This document shows, piece by piece, positions 58,562 through 64,000 of a stretch of DNA of 64,000 nt. A program made the position numbers and the translations under genes. The notes below the pieces were generated by a model. That model did not search any database and had not been told where the DNA came from. It saw only the letters and a list, made by a program, of their open reading frames with translations. The DNA is from Flavonifractor porci (lineage in GTDB: Bacteria > Bacillota > Clostridia > Oscillospirales > Oscillospiraceae), in contig NZ_JBBHLB010000001.1 of the NCBI RefSeq assembly GCF_037572415.1, forward strand, positions 124,001 through 188,000. Reading direction: 5' to 3'. The stretch's first letter is position 1. Each line of letters opens with the position of its first letter.

Positions 58562-60294
58562 AAGAACTGAAACGCCTGCTGTCCTATTTAGGACCCTACC
58601 GCCGGGACCTGTTTCTGGGCGGATTGTTGGTGCTGGTGGAGACAGCCTTTGAATTGGTGATCCCCGTGCTGATGGCCGACCTCATTGATGTGGGAGTGGA
58701 GAATCAGGATCTGAATTATATTGTGGTCAAGGGTGTACAAATGGGCGTATGTGCTTTGCTGGCTTTGATCACCGGCCTGCTGTATGCCAGGTTTGCTGCC
58801 CGGGCTGCCTACGGCTGGGGCGCCCGTATTCGGGAGGCCCAGTATGAGCGGGTGCAGGACTATGCCTTTTCCAACCTGGACCGCTTTGAAAGCTCCTCTT
58901 TGGTTACCAGGATGACCACCGATGTAACGGTGCTGCAAAACGCCATCAACGGCGGACTGCGCCCTTTGGTGCGCAGCCCGGTGATGCTGCTGATGGGGCT
59001 GGGGCTGTCTTTCTGGATGAATGCCCGGCTGGCCCTGATTTTTGTGGTGACCGCCCCCATTCTGGCGCTCATCCTTTTCTTTGTGGTGCGTAAAGTAGCG
59101 CCCATGTATGGCAGGCTCCAGATGGCCATGGATAAGCTGAACAATGTGGTCCAGGAGGGTCTTACCGCCATCCGGGCAGTGAAGGCCTTTGTGCGGGGCG
59201 AGTATGAGGAGGAGAAGTTCCGGGCGGTCAATGAGGAGCTGATGGCCACCAGTCAGCGGACCTTCCACTTTGCGGTGCTCAACCTGCCCGCCTTCCAGTT
59301 TACCATGTACACCGCCATCGTACTCATTCTGTGGTTCGGCGGTGGTATGATCCTGGAAGAGAGCCTTCAGGTGGGGGAGCTAACTGGCTTTCTCAGCTAT
59401 GTGCTCCAGGTGATGAACTCCTTCATGATGATCTCCAACGTGTTCCTACTGCTCACCCGATCGCTGGCCAGTGCCCACCGCATCGCGGAGGTATTGGAGG
59501 AGAAAACGGCCCTTGCCTCCCCAGCCCAGCCGGTGGAGGAGGTGCCCGATGGCAGCGTGGACTTTGAGAATGTGTCCTTCAAGTACCATGCCGACGCCAG
59601 GGAATATGCTCTGTCTGGGGTCAATTTGCATATCAGCGCGGGCCAGACTGTGGGTATCCTGGGCGGCACCGGCTCCGCCAAAACCACTCTGGTGCAGCTC
59701 ATCCCCCGGCTGTACGACGCCACCGAGGGTACTGTTCGGGTTGGCGGGCACGATGTTAAGGACTACGACCTGACGGTTCTGCGGGACGCGGTGGGCATTG
59801 TACTCCAGAAAAATGTGCTTTTTTCCGGTACTGTTCGGGAGAACCTGAAGTGGGGAGACCCGGATGCCGACGACGAGACCCTGTGGGCGGCCTGCCGGGC
59901 GGCTTGCGCGGATGAGTTTCTGGAGCGACTGCCAGAGGGCCTGGACACTGACCTGGGGCAGGGAGGTGTCAACGTCTCCGGTGGCCAGAAACAGCGGCTG
60001 TGCATTGCACGGGCGCTGCTGAAAAAAACCAAAATTCTGATTTTTGACGATTCCACCAGTGCGGTAGATACTGCAACAGAGGGCAAGATCCGGGGGGCTC
60101 TGAGTCAGCTTACCGGTGTGACCAAGATCATCATTGCCCAGCGCGTCACCTCGGTGATGCACACCGATCTGATTGTCATCCTGGAGGATGGCAGAATTCA
60201 CGCCGCCGGTACTCATAGGGAGCTGCTGGAGCACGATCCCATCTATCAGGAGATCTACGCATCCCAGAGGAAAGGAGGGGAGGAACATGGCTAG
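58558..60294 (+). CDS. ABC exporter half-transporter with a degenerate ATP site
   Basis: The 578-residue protein has an N-terminal six-helix membrane domain (about 1-310) and a nucleotide-binding domain. That domain holds Walker A GGTGSAKTT near 370, signature VSGGQKQR near 476, and Walker B ILIFDDSTSAVD near 497. The catalytic glutamate after Walker B is Asp, as in the degenerate half of heterodimeric exporters (BmrCD, LmrCD, TM287/288). It would pair with the next gene product. ATG 58558 is the start overlapping the marR stop; an earlier in-frame start lies inside marR. Confidence 0.9.
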   Translation: MKELKRLLSYLGPYRRDLFLGGLLVLVETAFELVIPVLMADLIDVGVENQDLNYIVVKGVQMGVCALLALITGLLYARFAARAAYGWGARIREAQYERVQDYAFSNLDRFESSSLVTRMTTDVTVLQNAINGGLRPLVRSPVMLLMGLGLSFWMNARLALIFVVTAPILALILFFVVRKVAPMYGRLQMAMDKLNNVVQEGLTAIRAVKAFVRGEYEEEKFRAVNEELMATSQRTFHFAVLNLPAFQFTMYTAIVLILWFGGGMILEESLQVGELTGFLSYVLQVMNSFMMISNVFLLLTRSLASAHRIAEVLEEKTALASPAQPVEEVPDGSVDFENVSFKYHADAREYALSGVNLHISAGQTVGILGGTGSAKTTLVQLIPRLYDATEGTVRVGGHDVKDYDLTVLRDAVGIVLQKNVLFSGTVRENLKWGDPDADDETLWAACRAACADEFLERLPEGLDTDLGQGGVNVSGGQKQRLCIARALLKKTKILIFDDSTSAVDTATEGKIRGALSQLTGVTKIIIAQRVTSVMHTDLIVILEDGRIHAAGTHRELLEHDPIYQEIYASQRKGGEEHG

Positions 60295-62089
60295 GCAGCT
60301 CAGCGCCAAGAAGCCCAAGCACCTGGGCTATACCCTGCGTACCCTTCTGTCCTACATGGGACGGCACAAGTTTCTGCTGTTGGTGGTGGCAGTGCTGGTC
60401 ACGGTCAGCGCCCTGGCGAATCTCCTGGGAACCTATATGATCCGGCCGGTGGTCAATCACCTGGCCACCGGGGGAGTGGAGGCCCTGCTGCGGGGCGTCA
60501 TCCTTACCGCCCTCATCTATCTGACAGGGGCCCTGGCGGCTTGGGGCTATACCCAGACTATGGTGAAGGCAGCCCAGAAAGTGCTTTATGACATTCGTCG
60601 GGACCTGTTTGCCCACCTCCAGAAGCTGCCTCTCCGCTTCTTTGATACCCGCCGCCATGGCGATGTGATGAGCTATTTCACCAACGACGTGGATACCATT
60701 TCGGATGCCCTGAACAACAGCTTCGCCATGGTGATCCAGAGTTTTATCCAGGTGGCAGGTACCCTGACTATGCTCTTCATCCTGAACTGGCGGCTTACCC
60801 TGGTGGTGGCGGTGTGCTATGTGATCATGTTCCTCTATATCCGCTACAGCGGAAAGCGGAGCAAAGCCTACTATAATAAGCAGCAGCGTGCATTGGGTGA
60901 TCTGGACGGCTACATTGAAGAGATGGTGGCGGGCCAGAAGGTAGTCAAGGTATATAACCACGAAAAAGTCAACCTGCAGACGTTCCGGGAGAAAAACGAG
61001 GCCCTCCGCGAAGCGGGTACCGGCGCTCAGGGTTATGCCGCCACCATGATCCCGGCGGTGGTGAGCATCTCCTATATCAATTATGCCATTGTGGCTGCTT
61101 TGGGCGGCTATATGGCCATGGCGGGCATGACCGATGTAGGCAGCCTGGCCAGCTATCTGGTTTTTGTGCGCCAGGCTGCCATGCCTATCAACCAGTTTAC
61201 TCAGCAGACCAATTTTCTGCTGGCCGCTCTGGCAGGTGCCGAGCGGGTTTTTGAAGCTATGAACCAGACCCCGGAGGTGGACGACGGACAGGTGAGGTTG
61301 GAAAGGCGTGACGAAGGCTGGGTTTGGCGCAAGCCTGACCGCTCTGTGGTACCCCTGCGGGGGGATGTTCGCTTCGAGAGTGTCACCTTTGGTTATGACG
61401 CCGGCCACCCCATTCTGAAAGAAATCAGCCTCTTTGCCAAGCCCGGCCAGAAGATCGCCTTTGTAGGCTCTACTGGTGCGGGCAAGACCACCATTACCAA
61501 CTTGATCAACCGTTTTTACGACGTGCAGAAGGGTCGGGTGACCTACGACGGCATTGACGTGAAGGACATCCGGAAAGATGAGCTGCGGCGATCCCTGGGC
61601 ATGGTGCTTCAGGATACGCACCTCTTTACTGGTACCATTGCCGATAACATCCGCTTTGGTAAGCTGGACGCCACCATGGAGGAGGTGGAGAAGGCGGCCA
61701 AAATCGCCAACGCCGACTCCTTTATCCGCCGTCTGCCCCAAGGCTACGACACTATGGTGACGGCGGACGGAGCCAATCTCTCTCAGGGTCAGCGGCAGCT
61801 GCTTGCCATTGCCCGGGCGGCGGTGGCCGATCCGCCGGTGCTCATCCTGGACGAGGCAACCAGCAGCATCGATACCCGCACGGAAGCCCTCATCGAGAAG
61901 GGAATGGACCAGCTGATGGAGGGCCGGACAGTGTTTGTCATTGCCCACCGGCTGTCCACGGTTCGCAACGCCGACGCCATTATGGTGCTGGAACAGGGTA
62001 AAATCGTGGAGCGGGGCAGTCACGATGACCTGCTTGCCCAGCAGGGGGAATATTATCAGCTGTACAACGGTATGTTTGAACTGAACTAA
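60287..62089 (+). CDS. ABC exporter half-transporter with the canonical catalytic site
   Basis: The 600-residue partner has a membrane domain (about 25-330) and a nucleotide-binding domain with Walker A GSTGAGKTT near 400, signature LSQGQRQ near 503 and Walker B VLILDEATSSID near 525, with the true catalytic Glu. The noncanonical LSQGQ signature would face the degenerate site of the first half. The start has GGAGGGGAGG and overlaps the upstream stop by eight bases. The heterodimer probably exports drugs or lipophilic compounds. Confidence 0.9.
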   Translation: MARQLSAKKPKHLGYTLRTLLSYMGRHKFLLLVVAVLVTVSALANLLGTYMIRPVVNHLATGGVEALLRGVILTALIYLTGALAAWGYTQTMVKAAQKVLYDIRRDLFAHLQKLPLRFFDTRRHGDVMSYFTNDVDTISDALNNSFAMVIQSFIQVAGTLTMLFILNWRLTLVVAVCYVIMFLYIRYSGKRSKAYYNKQQRALGDLDGYIEEMVAGQKVVKVYNHEKVNLQTFREKNEALREAGTGAQGYAATMIPAVVSISYINYAIVAALGGYMAMAGMTDVGSLASYLVFVRQAAMPINQFTQQTNFLLAALAGAERVFEAMNQTPEVDDGQVRLERRDEGWVWRKPDRSVVPLRGDVRFESVTFGYDAGHPILKEISLFAKPGQKIAFVGSTGAGKTTITNLINRFYDVQKGRVTYDGIDVKDIRKDELRRSLGMVLQDTHLFTGTIADNIRFGKLDATMEEVEKAAKIANADSFIRRLPQGYDTMVTADGANLSQGQRQLLAIARAAVADPPVLILDEATSSIDTRTEALIEKGMDQLMEGRTVFVIAHRLSTVRNADAIMVLEQGKIVERGSHDDLLAQQGEYYQLYNGMFELN

Positions 62090-62096
62090 AAGGACA

Positions 62097-62126
62097 TAAA
62101 AAAGGACGCCGTCAGGCGTCCTTTTT
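62097..62126. terminator. Bidirectional terminator between the ABC operon and hppA
   Basis: AAAAAAGGACGCC (62097-62109) pairs perfectly with GGCGTCCTTTTTT (62114-62126) around GTCA. It can serve both converging genes. Confidence 0.92.
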
Positions 62127-62135
62127 TATGTCCGA

Positions 62136-64000
<1,865 letters not shown>

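Noticed and set aside
60176..62023. Minus-strand open frame opposite the second ABC gene
   Set aside because: It is a His/Gln-rich shadow without motifs; the plus strand encodes a complete ABC half-transporter.

Overview
The window looks like a gut Clostridia chromosome (Oscillospirales-like, by inference). The chromosomal genes at the right are GC-rich with strong codon bias: a class III fructose-bisphosphatase, a membrane pyrophosphatase, a tryptophanase-like lyase and an NSS transporter. The left 45 kb is a nested pile of mobile elements of the Tn1549-like ICE and Tn4451-like families known from gut Firmicutes. No ribosomal RNA and no CRISPR array were seen.

Layout. (1) 1-10740, minus strand: part of an ICE DNA-processing module. 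It holds a 5'-truncated methylase/SNF2 helicase, DUF3848/DUF3849, MobC, a small membrane protein and a MOBP relaxase, with an AbiE type IV toxin-antitoxin cassette and a coupled zinc-ribbon gene between them. (2) 10741-12770: a 5'-truncated Toprim/AAA primase-helicase and a TnpW-like gene. (3) 12774-27114: remains of an ICE virD4 (coupling protein) and Maff2 gene. virD4 is split by a 13.2 kb element flanked by an 8 bp direct repeat GGCAAAGA. That element carries tnpV, a large serine recombinase, a relaxase, a VapE-like helicase and two AT-rich putative defence cargos: a one-chain restriction-modification-specificity enzyme and a SIR2-domain protein. (4) 27115-29750: a tet(40)-like tetracycline efflux gene with its own promoter and leader peptide, an 11-copy hexanucleotide repeat, mobC and a relaxase cut short after its metal-binding motif. 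(5) 29751-45155: another integrated element. It has a sigma-like regulator, a tightly coupled defence operon (Mrr-like nuclease, HsdR, an 82-aa unknown protein, HsdM, HsdS, then a Septu-like PtuA/PtuB pair), a MobV relaxase with a recognisable pMV158-type oriT, and an Xre/DUF3990 toxin-antitoxin-like pair with paired operators. It ends at the 3' half of a tRNA-Ser(CGA) gene, which marks the attachment site. (6) 45156-64000: chromosome. It holds a broken pilT, DUF5655, DNA polymerase IV, a radical SAM protein, a YczE-like membrane protein, a YheO-type regulator next to ridA / beta-eliminating lyase / NSS transporter, class III FBPase, a MarR-controlled heterodimeric ABC exporter and a membrane pyrophosphatase running off the window.

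How the genes work together. The left part accumulates anti-phage and stability modules (AbiE, type IIG-like RM, SIR2, Mrr, type I RM, Septu, Xre/DUF3990) on elements that carry four relaxases or relaxase fragments. The right part contains a probable aromatic amino-acid catabolic unit. In it the transporter imports substrate, the PLP lyase releases 2-aminoacrylate, RidA detoxifies it and a PAS/HTH regulator transcribed divergently is the likely controller.

Several genes end abruptly at sharp seams (about 10740, 12772, 27100, 29750 and 45364). These may be true recombination joints or, for some, assembly joins; the sequence alone cannot tell which.
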